Part shown: piece after piece, positions 7,517-16,248 of the stretch | Layout of the letters: the number at the start of each line of letters is the position of its first letter | How positions within the stretch are numbered: the stretch's first letter is position 1 | Assembly: GCF_004332155.1 (NCBI RefSeq) | Contig: NZ_SJDV01000004.1 | Coordinates: 62,001-126,000 of the forward strand | Direction: 5' to 3' | DNA length: 64,000 nucleotides | Origin: Gramella sp. KN1008 | GTDB lineage: Bacteria > Bacteroidota > Bacteroidia > Flavobacteriales > Flavobacteriaceae | Made by a program: the position numbers and the translations under genes | Notes under the pieces: model-generated | Seen by the model: the letters and a program-made list of their open reading frames with translations, nothing else | What the model was told of the DNA's origin: nothing | The model's database searches: none

Positions 7517-8689
7517 ATGGCTTGCAGCAGTTGCTCGACCGGGAAAGACGGTCAGCCTAAAGGATGTAAGAATAATGGGACCTGCGGAACAGACGGTTGT
7601 AATAAACTCACTGTTTTCGACTGGCTTTCCAACATGTCTCTTCCTGGAGGTGTGGAACCTTTCAATTATGTGGAGGTGCGTTTTAAGAACGGCCGAAAAC
7701 ATTTCTATAAAAATACAGAGAACTTAAGTCTGAGCATCGGCGATGTGGTAGCTACCGAGGCTAATCCTGGCCATGATGTAGGTATGGTTAGCCTTACGGG
7801 AGAGCTGGTGAGGGTCCAGATGAAAAAGAAAAAGGAAAACCCCGACTCTGACGAAATTCTGAAAATATATCGAAAAGCTTCCCAAAAAGATATTGATGTC
7901 TGGCAGGAAGCCCGAAGCAGAGAAGAAAAGATCAAACAAAGATCCAGGCAGATCGCGATCAGGCTGAATCTTAGTATGAAGATTAGTGATGTGGAATTCC
8001 AGGGTGATGCTTCCAAAGCTACCTTCTATTACACTGCCGATGACCGCGTGGATTTCCGACAATTAATCAAGGAATTCGCCCGCGAATTCAATACCCGTAT
8101 CGAGATGCGGCAGATAGGTCTCAGGCAGGAAGCTGCGAGGCTTGGTGGAATTGGTTCCTGTGGGCGTGAACTGTGCTGCTCTACCTGGTTAACCGATTTC
8201 AGATCGGTTAGTACATCAGCGGCAAGGTATCAGCAATTGTCACTGAATCCGCAAAAACTGGCGGGACAGTGTGGTAAACTTAAATGCTGTCTTAACTACG
8301 AACTCGATACTTATCTCGAAGCTTTAAAATCTTTTCCGAAAACAGACGTTAAACTAAAGACCAAGAAAGGAGTGGCGGTTTGTCAGAAAATCGATATTTT
8401 CAAAGGTCTTTTATGGTATGCCTATGAAGGAGAATGGATGACCTGGCATAAACTTAGTCCGGAACAGGCCAATAAGATAGTCGCTATCAATAAAAAAGGC
8501 GATGTTGTTGGAAGTCTGGAAGAGTATGAACTGGAGATCCAACTGGAGGAAGATGATAAAAAAGGCTTTAAAGATGCTGTTGGCGAAGATAGTCTTACGC
8601 GTTTTGATAAACCGAAGAACCAAAGAAAAAGAAAAAATAAGAAGAGAAAAAAGCGGAAAGGAAATCCCTCAAAGTCTAAGAATGCGTAG
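7517..8689 (+). CDS. ricT: PSP1 domain protein RicT (regulatory Fe-S complex subunit family)
   Basis: A 390-residue PSP1/RicT family protein. The N-terminus is cysteine-rich (MACSSCSTG, CKNNGTCGTDGC). The core carries the hallmark segments GSCGRELCCSTWL and GKLKCCLNYE at about residues 215-260, followed by a very basic C-terminal tail (KNQRKRKNKKRKKRKG). In Bacillus the RicA/F/T complex is an Fe-S protein affecting RNA maturation; in Bacteroidota its role is not established. The order ricT-gldH-penicillin-binding protein is one I know from other Flavobacteria. The 3' end overlaps gldH by 8 bases. The start lies 15 bases past the structured RNA. Confidence 0.9.
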   Translation: MACSSCSTGKDGQPKGCKNNGTCGTDGCNKLTVFDWLSNMSLPGGVEPFNYVEVRFKNGRKHFYKNTENLSLSIGDVVATEANPGHDVGMVSLTGELVRVQMKKKKENPDSDEILKIYRKASQKDIDVWQEARSREEKIKQRSRQIAIRLNLSMKISDVEFQGDASKATFYYTADDRVDFRQLIKEFAREFNTRIEMRQIGLRQEAARLGGIGSCGRELCCSTWLTDFRSVSTSAARYQQLSLNPQKLAGQCGKLKCCLNYELDTYLEALKSFPKTDVKLKTKKGVAVCQKIDIFKGLLWYAYEGEWMTWHKLSPEQANKIVAINKKGDVVGSLEEYELEIQLEEDDKKGFKDAVGEDSLTRFDKPKNQRKRKNKKRKKRKGNPSKSKNA

Positions 8690-9170
8690 TGCGGTTTTTG
8701 TTTCTTTTTTAGCAGGAATGATCACGATGATCTCTGCCTGTGACCGGAAAAGGGTTTATGATGAGTACAAGCCGGTTAAAGATTGGCACAAAGATTCTAT
8801 CATTTCCTTTAAACTTGGCGAACTTGACTCCAGCAGAGTTTATAATTTGTTTATCAATATTCGCAATAATAAAGATTACCAGTATAGTAATTTATTTCTG
8901 ATCACCGAGATCAAGTTTCCTCAGGGAAAGGTGATAAGCGATACACTGGAATATGAAATGGCAAGGCCAGATGGAGAATGGCTCGGCACGGGTTTTGGTG
9001 ACGTGAAAGAAAGTAAGCTGTGGTATAAGGAGAAAGTACAATTTGACGAACCAGGGGATTATAGGGTAACCATTCAGCAGGCGATGCGTAAGAATGGTAA
9101 AGTAGAAGGCATAGAAGAGCTGCAAGGTATCACCCACGTTGGATTCAGGATTGAAAAAAGTGAAAATTAA
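8682..9170 (+). CDS. gldH: gliding motility lipoprotein GldH
   Basis: GldH, 162 residues from the ATG at 8682, is a lipoprotein needed for gliding in Flavobacterium and linked to the type IX secretion/gliding machinery. The signal peptide MRSAVFVSFLAGMITMISAC ends in a lipobox Cys at residue 20; the mature part begins DRKRVYDEYKPV and has the conserved FPQGKVISDTLEYEMA region. The longer in-frame extension back to 8502 lies inside ricT and has no signal peptide, so it is rejected. The start overlaps the ricT stop by 8 bases, indicating coupling. No other gld genes are in the window. Confidence 0.9.
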   Translation: MRSAVFVSFLAGMITMISACDRKRVYDEYKPVKDWHKDSIISFKLGELDSSRVYNLFINIRNNKDYQYSNLFLITEIKFPQGKVISDTLEYEMARPDGEWLGTGFGDVKESKLWYKEKVQFDEPGDYRVTIQQAMRKNGKVEGIEELQGITHVGFRIEKSEN

Positions 9171-9186
9171 TTTTTTGAAAAAATAA

Positions 9187-11499
9187 ATGGCCCGCACATC
9201 TAAAAAATCGAAGAAACCTGCGCATAGCAATAGGAAATATATAGTTGGCTTCTGGACTTTATTCGGAATAGGTTTATTGGTTGCAATATTTGTTTTCCTG
9301 CTCGCCGGCTGGGGAGCATTTGGCAAGATGCCAACCTTTGAAGAACTTGAAAATCCTGAAACTAATCTGGCTACGGAAATATTTTCTTCCGATGGAAAAA
9401 CACTTGGAAAATATTATAGTGAGAATAGAACCCCTATAAAGTATGAGGATCTCCCGGAACATCTTGTGCAGGCTTTAGTCGCCACAGAAGATGAACGTTT
9501 CTACCAGCATGCAGGAATCGATGCTAAGGGAACGGTAAGAGCAGCAGTTTACCTGGGAACACGAGGTGGGGCCAGTACAATAACCCAACAGCTTGCTAAA
9601 CTTCTTTTTACAGAAGATGTTTCCAGTAATCCTTTTGCGCGTGTTCTGCAAAAGGTGAAGGAATGGATCATAGCCACCAGGCTTGAACGGCAGTATACCA
9701 AGGAAGAGATCATAACGATGTATTTTAATAAATATGATTTTGTATACCAGGCGGTGGGAATTCGTTCAGCATCAAAGATTTATTTTGATAAGGAAGCCAA
9801 AGATCTCAATATTCAGGAATCTGCAGTTCTGGTTGGGATGTTAAAAAATGCAGCTTTATATAACCCGGTTAGAAGACCGGAAATGGTTAAAGCGAGGAGG
9901 AACCAGGTTTTTGAGCAGATGGCAAGAAATGGATACATTTCAGAAACCGAAATGGATTCTCTCCAGCAATTGCCTATGAAGATAGAATTTACTCCTGAAG
10001 GTCATGATGAAGGAATGGCGACTTATTTCAGGGCTTATCTTCAGGGATTCATGAAGGAATGGATAGAGGAGAACCCCAAACCTGATGGTAGTGAATATAG
10101 TCTTTACCGGGATGGTTTAAAGATATATACCAGCATAGATTCTAAAATGCAGGCATATGCCGAAAAGGCCGTGCAAAAGCATATAGCCCATATTCAGAAG
10201 GAATTTGACCGCCAGAATGAGAATAACCCTACTGCACCTTTCAGGGATATTGATAATGCTGAAAAGGAGAGTATTATTGAAAGTGCTATGAAAAGATCTG
10301 AGAGATGGCGCAAGATGAAAGCACAGGGGAAATCTGAAGAGGAGATAAGAAAGTCTTTTACCGAAAAGACCGATATGAGGATATTCAGCTGGAACGGAAC
10401 GATTGACACTACAATGACTCCGAGAGACTCCATTCTTTATTACAAATCTTTTTTGCAGGCCGGAATGATGTCTATGGTGCCCCAGACCGGCGAGGTTAAG
10501 GCCTGGGTAGGAGGTACCAATTTCAAGCATTTTAAATATGATCACGTAAAACAGGGTAGGAGACAGGTAGGTTCTACTTTCAAACCCTTCGTGTATGCAA
10601 CTGCGATAGATCAGTTAAAGTTTTCACCCTGTGATACATTACCAAAGACCAGATTCACCATTGAAGCTGGTAAACATGGGAATCAGAATGACTGGTCTCC
10701 TAAAAATGCCGGGAATTCCGATTATGAAGGAATGGTATCCTTAAAAAGTGCCCTGGCGCAATCTATTAATACTGTTACGGCGCGACTGATAGATAAGACC
10801 GGGCCACAACCAGTAATCGATCTTGTGGGTAAACTGGGCATAGAAACCGATAATATTCCGGCGGTTCCATCAATAGCGCTTGGAGTTGCCGATCTCAGTC
10901 TTTTTGAGATGGTTTCGGCCTTCAGCACATTTGCTAATCAGGGAGTTTACGTAAAACCTGTTATTGTTAACAGGATTGAAGATAAGAACGGAACCGTGCT
11001 GTATCAGCATGTTCCGGAAACCCGTGATGTGTTGAGTAAAGAAGCGGCCTATGTAACCGTTAATTTGCTTGAAGGAGTGACGCAATACGGTTCTGGTGTC
11101 CGTCTAAGGGGAACCTGGGCGGAAGGCCGGCAGGATTATGAAAGAGCTGTTACGGGATACCCGTATGACTTTAAGAACCCTATTGCCGGAAAAACAGGAA
11201 CCACACAAAATCAGAGTGACGGTTGGTTTATCGGGATGGTACCCGATCTTGCCACCGGAGTCTGGGTTGGTGCTGAAGACCGTTCGGTTCACTTCCCTAC
11301 GATCACTTATGGACAGGGAGCTACCATGGCTTTACCAATTTGGGGTATGTACATGAAGGATGTCTATGGAGATGATGAACTGAAGGTTTCCCAGGAACCA
11401 TTTGAACGTCCTGAAAACCTGAGTATCGAAGTGAATTGTGAAAATTATCGTTCTTCTCAGGAATCTGATAATTCGGTTCCCGACGAGCTTGATTTTTAG
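9187..11499 (+). CDS. bifunctional penicillin-binding protein 1A (class A)
   Basis: A 770-residue bifunctional peptidoglycan synthase. After a basic cytosolic start and one membrane helix (about residues 18-45), the GT51 transglycosylase domain shows ATEDERFYQHAGID with the catalytic Glu, and GASTITQQLAK. The transpeptidase domain has the acyl-serine motif STFK (in RRQVGSTFKPF), SIN in SQSINT, and KTGTTQ. All three transpeptidase motifs are intact, so both activities should be present. It polymerises and cross-links glycan strands in the periplasm. It sits 16 bases after gldH and is followed by a terminator. Confidence 0.95.
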   Translation: MARTSKKSKKPAHSNRKYIVGFWTLFGIGLLVAIFVFLLAGWGAFGKMPTFEELENPETNLATEIFSSDGKTLGKYYSENRTPIKYEDLPEHLVQALVATEDERFYQHAGIDAKGTVRAAVYLGTRGGASTITQQLAKLLFTEDVSSNPFARVLQKVKEWIIATRLERQYTKEEIITMYFNKYDFVYQAVGIRSASKIYFDKEAKDLNIQESAVLVGMLKNAALYNPVRRPEMVKARRNQVFEQMARNGYISETEMDSLQQLPMKIEFTPEGHDEGMATYFRAYLQGFMKEWIEENPKPDGSEYSLYRDGLKIYTSIDSKMQAYAEKAVQKHIAHIQKEFDRQNENNPTAPFRDIDNAEKESIIESAMKRSERWRKMKAQGKSEEEIRKSFTEKTDMRIFSWNGTIDTTMTPRDSILYYKSFLQAGMMSMVPQTGEVKAWVGGTNFKHFKYDHVKQGRRQVGSTFKPFVYATAIDQLKFSPCDTLPKTRFTIEAGKHGNQNDWSPKNAGNSDYEGMVSLKSALAQSINTVTARLIDKTGPQPVIDLVGKLGIETDNIPAVPSIALGVADLSLFEMVSAFSTFANQGVYVKPVIVNRIEDKNGTVLYQHVPETRDVLSKEAAYVTVNLLEGVTQYGSGVRLRGTWAEGRQDYERAVTGYPYDFKNPIAGKTGTTQNQSDGWFIGMVPDLATGVWVGAEDRSVHFPTITYGQGATMALPIWGMYMKDVYGDDELKVSQEPFERPENLSIEVNCENYRSSQESDNSVPDELDF

Positions 11500-11546
11500 A
11501 CTTTTCTCAATAAAAGCATATAAAATTTCTTAATTATTCAATAAGT

Positions 11547-11576
11547 CTGGCTACGAAGCATTGTAGCCAGCTTTTT
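11547..11576 (+). terminator. rho-independent terminator after the penicillin-binding protein gene
   Basis: CTGGCTAC (11547-11554) pairs with GTAGCCAG (11563-11570) across an 8-base loop and is followed by CTTTTT. It separates the ricT-gldH-PBP group from the CoA-transferase genes. Confidence 0.8.
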
Positions 11577-11608
11577 ATTTTCGTATTTTCGGATAAAATT
11601 CTGAAAAA

Positions 11609-12304
11609 ATGATCATAAAAACGGTTGATAATGTACAGGAGGCCCTTAAAGGAGTTGAGGATGGAATGACATTTATGCTCGGAGGTTTCGGTCTTTGCGG
11701 AATCCCGGAGAATGCCATTTCTGAACTTGTACGCCTTGACGTAAAGAATCTTACCTGTATCTCTAACAATGCCGGGGTAGATGATTTTGGCCTCGGACTC
11801 CTTCTTCACAAAAAACAAATAGATAAGATGATCTCTTCCTACGTGGGAGAAAATGAGATCTTCGAAAAGCAGATGCTGAGCGGTGAACTGGATGTGGAGC
11901 TTATTCCTCAGGGAACGCTTGCGGCAAGATGTCAGGCGGCTCAACAAGGGTTTCCGGCCATCTATACACCTGCGGGTTACGGTACCGAAGTGGCTCAGGG
12001 AAAGGAAACCCGTGAGTTCGATGGTAAAATGTATGTTCTGGAAGAAGCCTTTAAAGCAGATTTCGCTTTTGTAAAAGCCTGGAAAGGAGATAAGGCCGGG
12101 AATCTTATTTTTAAGGGAACTGCAAGGAATTTTAATCCTGTAATGTGCGGTTCGGCGACCATCACGGTTGCTGAGGTAGAGGAACTTGTGGAGCCTGGTG
12201 AATTAGACCCGAACCAGATACATATTCCTGGAATTTTTGTACAGCGGATTTTCCAGGGAGAGAACTATGAAAAGAGGATTGAACAGCGTACTGTACGTTC
12301 ATAG
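11609..12304 (+). CDS. scoA: succinyl-CoA:3-ketoacid CoA-transferase, subunit A
   Basis: The 231-residue alpha subunit of a two-subunit 3-oxoacid CoA-transferase, which moves CoA between succinyl-CoA and acetoacetate in ketone-body and branched-chain amino-acid breakdown. Characteristic segments are [13 protein letters not shown] at about residues 25-37, [11 protein letters not shown], and the [13 protein letters not shown] region. Length is typical. The B subunit normally follows directly, but here a 430-base insert containing a four-helix-bundle gene separates the two. Confidence 0.92.
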   Translation: MIIKTVDNVQEALKGVEDGMTFMLGGFGLCGIPENAISELVRLDVKNLTCISNNAGVDDFGLGLLLHKKQIDKMISSYVGENEIFEKQMLSGELDVELIPQGTLAARCQAAQQGFPAIYTPAGYGTEVAQGKETREFDGKMYVLEEAFKADFAFVKAWKGDKAGNLIFKGTARNFNPVMCGSATITVAEVEELVEPGELDPNQIHIPGIFVQRIFQGENYEKRIEQRTVRS

Positions 12305-12313
12305 TAAATCGAG

Positions 12314-12341
12314 AATTAATCAATTTGAGAATTTGAAAATT
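12314..12341 (+). repeat. left AT-rich inverted repeat flanking the four-helix-bundle gene
   Basis: This arm contains TTTGAGAATT (12324-12333) overlapping TTTGAAAATT (12332-12341). The reverse complements of both decamers occur in the arm at 12692-12727. It overlaps the start of the small gene. Confidence 0.65.
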
Positions 12342-12693
12342 GAGAGATGATAAAGAAAATATAATCGTTCAGAGGACATTTGACTTTTCACTGAAGATTA
12401 TTTTATTTTCTGAAGAACTCAGGTTGGAAAAGAAATTTGAAATGGCTTCCCAGCTTTTTAAAAGCGGGACTTCAATTGGAGCGAACATTCGGGAAGCTCA
12501 GAATGCAGAAAGTCCTGCAGATTTCCTTCATAAGTTCAAAATTTCTGCAAAGGAATGTGAAGAAACCCAGTACTGGTTGCAGTTATGCAAAGAGTCTCAA
12601 ATTTTACCTTCTCCCAATGAGGAGATTATAACTGAATTAGAAATAATAATGAGAATTATTTCGAAAATTATAAGTACCTCAAAAAAAAGATAA
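12340..12693 (+). CDS. four-helix-bundle protein of the S23/IVP-like family
   Basis: A 117-residue all-alpha protein of the small four-helix-bundle family found as 23S rRNA intervening-sequence proteins and as free-standing genes in Bacteroidota; the Avd protein of diversity-generating retroelements has the same fold. Visible family features are KSGTSIGANIREAQNAES and FLHKFKISAKECEETQYWL. The start appears to be TTG at 12340, inside the left repeat; there is no in-frame ATG before residue 35. The gene interrupts the scoA-scoB pair and is bracketed by inverted repeats, which suggests a late insertion. No reverse transcriptase is near, so a retroelement role is unsupported. Molecular function unknown. 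Confidence 0.85.
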   Translation: MRDDKENIIVQRTFDFSLKIILFSEELRLEKKFEMASQLFKSGTSIGANIREAQNAESPADFLHKFKISAKECEETQYWLQLCKESQILPSPNEEIITELEIIMRIISKIISTSKKR

Positions 12694-12727
12694 TTTTCAA
12701 ATCGCCTAATTCTCAAATATTCAAATT
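12692..12727 (-). repeat. right AT-rich inverted repeat flanking the four-helix-bundle gene
   Basis: AATTTTCAAA (12692-12701) and AATTCTCAAA (12708-12717) are exact reverse complements of the two decamers in the left arm, here separated by 6 bases rather than overlapping. Confidence 0.65.
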
Positions 12728-12733
12728 AGAAAT

Positions 12734-13387
12734 ATGTTAGATAAAAATGGAATAGCTCAAAGAATAGCCAAAGAGGTTAAGGATGGGTATTATGTAAACC
12801 TAGGAATAGGGATTCCTACGCTGGTGGCCAATTTTGTTAGGGATGATATTCAGGTGGAATTTCAGAGCGAGAATGGTATCCTTGGAATGGGACCTTTCCC
12901 TGTTGAAGGTGAAGAGGATGCCGATCTTATAAATGCAGGAAAGCAAACCATAACTTCGCTCCCCGGTGCCAGTTTTTTTGATTCGGCTATGAGCTTTGGA
13001 ATGATAAGAGGGCAGCATGTGGATCTTACCATTCTTGGAGCAATGGAAGTGGCCGAAAATGGGGATATAGCCAACTGGAAGATTCCGGGAAAAATGGTAA
13101 AGGGTATGGGAGGTGCAATGGATCTTGTGGCTTCTGCCGAAAACATCATAGTCGCAATGATGCATACCAATAAGGCCGGAAAATCAAAATTGCTTAAGAG
13201 ATGTACTTTGCCTTTAACCGGTGTGGGATGCGTAACTAAAATAGTGACGAACCTTGCTGTTCTTGAGGTTACCGAAAAAGGGTTCAAACTTTTGGAAAGA
13301 GCACCTGGAGTGAGTGTAGAAGAAATTCAGAATGCCACCGAAGGAGAACTGATCGTTGAGGGAGATATTCCAGAGATGAAATTATAA
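12734..13387 (+). CDS. scoB: succinyl-CoA:3-ketoacid CoA-transferase, subunit B
   Basis: The 217-residue beta subunit partnering scoA. The catalytic glutamate is in SENGILG at about residue 46, the residue that forms the acyl-CoA thioester intermediate. NLGIGIPTLV near the N-terminus and MGGAMDLV are also typical. Length is normal. It is separated from scoA by the four-helix-bundle cassette and followed by a strong terminator. A functional enzyme needs both subunits, so expression must read through or restart after the insert. Confidence 0.92.
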   Translation: MLDKNGIAQRIAKEVKDGYYVNLGIGIPTLVANFVRDDIQVEFQSENGILGMGPFPVEGEEDADLINAGKQTITSLPGASFFDSAMSFGMIRGQHVDLTILGAMEVAENGDIANWKIPGKMVKGMGGAMDLVASAENIIVAMMHTNKAGKSKLLKRCTLPLTGVGCVTKIVTNLAVLEVTEKGFKLLERAPGVSVEEIQNATEGELIVEGDIPEMKL

Positions 13388-13391
13388 CAGA

Positions 13392-13421
13392 AAGCCGGAT
13401 CATGGGATCCGGCTTTTTTTT
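13392..13421 (+). terminator. rho-independent terminator after scoB
   Basis: AAGCCGGATC (13392-13401) pairs perfectly with GATCCGGCTT (13406-13415) over a 4-base loop, followed by a run of T. Confidence 0.92.
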
Positions 13422-13440
13422 CTTTCAGATTAAAACTTTC

Positions 13441-13800
13441 TCAGGTTAAAGAAGTTGAACTTTCTTCAATATCTACAAGAAAGTCTATTGCCTCATCCTG
13501 GTTTATAAGCTTACCTCTAGAATTGGCCTGAGAAAAATACTCATACCAACCGGTCTTCTTTAAATTGCTTTCCAATACTTCTACTTCAGCAATAGAAGGC
13601 ATTTTCCAAACCGTCATATAGCGATAGTCACTACGATAGGGAGTATGCTCGTCATTTCTTGCCCAACCAAGATTTTCAACGCCACTGGCCTTCATGTTTT
13701 TAATGCGGCCTTTCATGTCGTCCATCAGTTTGCGCCTTTCTTCATGACCGAGTTTCATCCACTTGGTAGTAACGTTCCACATTTCAATGTATAAATACAT
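13441..13800 (-). CDS. small conserved protein of unknown function (possibly DUF6616)
   Basis: A 119-residue soluble protein without signal peptide or membrane helix. The N-terminal half (MYLYIEMWNVTTKWMKLGHE) and the YRYMTVWKM segment suggest a small alpha/beta, ferredoxin-like fold. It resembles a DUF I recall as DUF6616; this is a memory-based match. It is a single gene, convergent with scoB across a terminator. No function can be assigned. Confidence 0.7.
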   Translation of the reverse strand: MYLYIEMWNVTTKWMKLGHEERRKLMDDMKGRIKNMKASGVENLGWARNDEHTPYRSDYRYMTVWKMPSIAEVEVLESNLKKTGWYEYFSQANSRGKLINQDEAIDFLVDIEESSTSLT

Positions 13801-13897
13801 AATTTAAGGTTTATTGGTTTAGAATAAATTAAAGTTAAACATTTAGAAACAGGAAAGCCAAGTAATGTTCTCTGAATAACAGTATTTTAAGAATAAT

Positions 13898-14611
13898 TTA
13901 TACTGAAACGATCTCCGATTCTGCCAGTAGTGGTTCCTGTCTCAGTTTGAGGATCACCTGAGCGATCGCCACAACATCCCTTTCGCAATATTTCACTATG
14001 CGGTCGGTTTCTCCTTTTTCATAATAGACCTCTCTAACCATGGATCCGTCAATATCTTCCTTTGGGGAAGGGATTCCTAACACATGAGTAAGCAGTTTCA
14101 AAGAAGTATAATGTTTAAAATCTCCGAATTTCCACAGTTCTAGCGTGTCAAGATGAGGTACTTCCCAGGGTTTCTTTCCGAAGAGATTAAGTTTGGAGGG
14201 CAATCTCATATTATGAATAAGCATTCGACGGGCGATATAAGGGAAATCAAATTCCTTTCCATTGTGCGCGCAGAGGAGGTGAGAAGGCTGAAAGAAATAC
14301 TCTTCAAGTAATGCCGTAAAATCCCTTAGCAGTTTTTCTTCTTCACCTTTAAAGCTTGTTAGCCTGAAATTTCTCTTTCCATTCCTGAAATTAAAAAAAC
14401 CAACCGAGATACAGATGATCTTACCAAATTCACTCCATATTCCTGCTCTTTCATAGAATTCTTCGGCAGAATAATCATCCTTGCGCTGATACTTCGATTT
14501 CTCTTCCCAGAGTTGTTTTTTCTCCTCACTGAGGTCCGAATAATTTCTGAATTCGGGAACCGTTTCTATATCCAGAAACAGGATGTTCTCCAGGTTTAAT
14601 TTATGAAGCAT
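13898..14611 (-). CDS. predicted PolB-like 3'-5' exonuclease
   Basis: A 237-residue RNase H-fold (DEDD) exonuclease related to the proofreading domain of DNA polymerase B. Exo I is FLDIETVPEF with Asp and Glu near residue 14; Exo II is CAHNGKEFDFPYIARRM at about 116; Exo III is KYCERDVVAIAQVIL near the C-terminus, with Tyr and Asp. It would trim single-stranded DNA ends. It overlaps the upstream serine hydrolase gene by 11 bases. Metal-binding residues look intact, so activity is expected. Confidence 0.85.
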   Translation of the reverse strand: MLHKLNLENILFLDIETVPEFRNYSDLSEEKKQLWEEKSKYQRKDDYSAEEFYERAGIWSEFGKIICISVGFFNFRNGKRNFRLTSFKGEEEKLLRDFTALLEEYFFQPSHLLCAHNGKEFDFPYIARRMLIHNMRLPSKLNLFGKKPWEVPHLDTLELWKFGDFKHYTSLKLLTHVLGIPSPKEDIDGSMVREVYYEKGETDRIVKYCERDVVAIAQVILKLRQEPLLAESEIVSV

Positions 14612-15752
14612 GATCTAACATCTTATAGGTCTCATCAATATACATATAAAAATCCTTGTAATGCTTATCTTTCTTAGCCTTGCGGATAAGTTTCCGACCA
14701 AGCCTGACGATCACTATGTCATCCTCTGGGATCACTATAATGTACTGGCCTAAAACTCCTCTCATATAGAAGATTTCTTTCCCCTTATGATCACTTAGCC
14801 AGAAACCATACCCATAGTGTGGGGAGTCCTCAAATCTGGGCTCAGAGGCGAGAGCAACAAAAGAAGAGTCCAGAACCCGTCTTTCTTTCCATTCACCATA
14901 ATTAATAAAAAGCTTACCGAACTTAGCAAAGTTCCTGGCGTTGCTTGAAATACAGCAATAGGCTTTTTCCATTTCATTTTCCTCACTATCCAGTTGCCAT
15001 AGTGCATTGTCATTCATTCCCAGGGGTTTCCAGAAGCTTTTGCTTAAATATTCGCTTAAACTCTTTCCCGTTGCTTTTTCAATTACCATACCCAGCAATT
15101 GGGTGTTTCCGCTGAGGTATTCAAACTCTTCTCCGGGCGTTTCGATTACTTCCAGTTCCAGGATCTGCTCCCTGATGTCTTTACCAAAATAAGCCCGTGC
15201 CGTGGAGCCGAAAGGGTTATAATAATTTTCATTCCAGTTGAGTCCCGAAGACATGGATGAAAGATCTCCTACCGTTAGTCTTTTATCAAATTTCGGAAAG
15301 AAGTCGGCCACCGGCTGATTGATATTTTCGATGTATCCATCCTGAATCGCTTTGAACATTAGAGCCGTGACAATACTTTTGGCCATTGAAAAGGAGTTGG
15401 TCTTCGATTTCTCATCATAGCCGTTATAATATTTTTCAAACCAGATACTGTCATTTTTAATGATAAGAAAGGCTGCTGTTTCCAGTTCCTGGTTCAGACT
15501 GTCCAGGGTTTGGGTGGCATTCACCTCATTATATTCATTATGTAATGGCCATTCCTGGATACTGTCGGAAGAATTCCGGATAACATTATTTTCAAAATAG
15601 GGGTGATCGTCTATAAATGCTGTCTTATGTCCCGTAAGATAGGTGGTGCTAACAGCTTTAAAAATATAACCATAGCCCAGCATATATAAAATAAGCGAAG
15701 CGAATAATAAAAACCCTATGAATATTAACAGATACTTAAGCAGTTTCTTCAT
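14601..15752 (-). CDS. serine hydrolase, beta-lactamase class C / PBP-like family
   Basis: A 383-residue serine hydrolase with one N-terminal membrane helix or uncleaved signal (about residues 4-28), facing the periplasm. The nucleophile motif SxxK is SMAK in NSFSMAKSIVTAL at about residue 124, and YLSGNTQLLGMVIEKATGKS is the second conserved region of the family. It may act on peptidoglycan peptides, esters or D-amino-acid compounds; substrate cannot be predicted. It does not look like a resistance beta-lactamase. Its 3' end overlaps the exonuclease gene by 11 bases. Confidence 0.85.
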   Translation of the reverse strand: MKKLLKYLLIFIGFLLFASLILYMLGYGYIFKAVSTTYLTGHKTAFIDDHPYFENNVIRNSSDSIQEWPLHNEYNEVNATQTLDSLNQELETAAFLIIKNDSIWFEKYYNGYDEKSKTNSFSMAKSIVTALMFKAIQDGYIENINQPVADFFPKFDKRLTVGDLSSMSSGLNWNENYYNPFGSTARAYFGKDIREQILELEVIETPGEEFEYLSGNTQLLGMVIEKATGKSLSEYLSKSFWKPLGMNDNALWQLDSEENEMEKAYCCISSNARNFAKFGKLFINYGEWKERRVLDSSFVALASEPRFEDSPHYGYGFWLSDHKGKEIFYMRGVLGQYIIVIPEDDIVIVRLGRKLIRKAKKDKHYKDFYMYIDETYKMLDHAS

Positions 15753-15771
15753 AGGATGAATTTAATGAATT

Positions 15772-16248
15772 TTAGAAAAGGCTCTGCTGGTTTGGAGGAT
15801 TTTCAAGGTCGAGCAGCCATTTCTTGCGATGCAGGCCGCCAGCATATCCTGTAAGGGAACCGTCGCTACCTATCACACGGTGACAGGGAACAATGATCCA
15901 TAAAGGGTTTTTGCCATTGGCAGAAGCAACAGCCCGTATTGCTTTTTCATCGCCCAGTTTTCTTGATAGTTCCAGGTAGGAAGTGGTTTTTCCGTACGGG
16001 ATATCCAGTAATTTGTTCCATACCCTTTTTTGAAAATCGGTTCCTTGTGGATTTAATTTAAGATCAAATCCTCTCAACTCTCCTTTGAAATATTTTTGTA
16101 ATTGCTCTGCGGCAGGCTTCAATTCTAAAGGAATCTGCTCACTAATCGCAGTTTTTTCCTCATCAAAGATTTTCACATAAGAGAGTCCGTCCAAATCTCC
16201 ACTCAATTCTGCAATTCCCAGCGGAGTTTTAATTCTGGCTGTTTTCAT
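15772..16248 (-). CDS. ogt: methylated-DNA--protein-cysteine S-methyltransferase
   Basis: A 158-residue suicide DNA-repair protein that takes alkyl groups from O6-alkylguanine onto its own cysteine. The acceptor motif PCHRVIG is at about residues 120-126, preceded by the DNA-binding helix region RAVASANGKNP. There is no Ada N-terminal zinc domain, so it is the Ogt/MGMT type. Its start overlaps the end of the upstream CNNM gene by 20 bases. Confidence 0.93.
   Translation of the reverse strand: MKTARIKTPLGIAELSGDLDGLSYVKIFDEEKTAISEQIPLELKPAAEQLQKYFKGELRGFDLKLNPQGTDFQKRVWNKLLDIPYGKTTSYLELSRKLGDEKAIRAVASANGKNPLWIIVPCHRVIGSDGSLTGYAGGLHRKKWLLDLENPPNQQSLF

Noticed and set aside
12340..12693. Avd component of a diversity-generating retroelement
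   Set aside because: The fold family is shared, but there is no reverse transcriptase, template repeat or variable-repeat target nearby.
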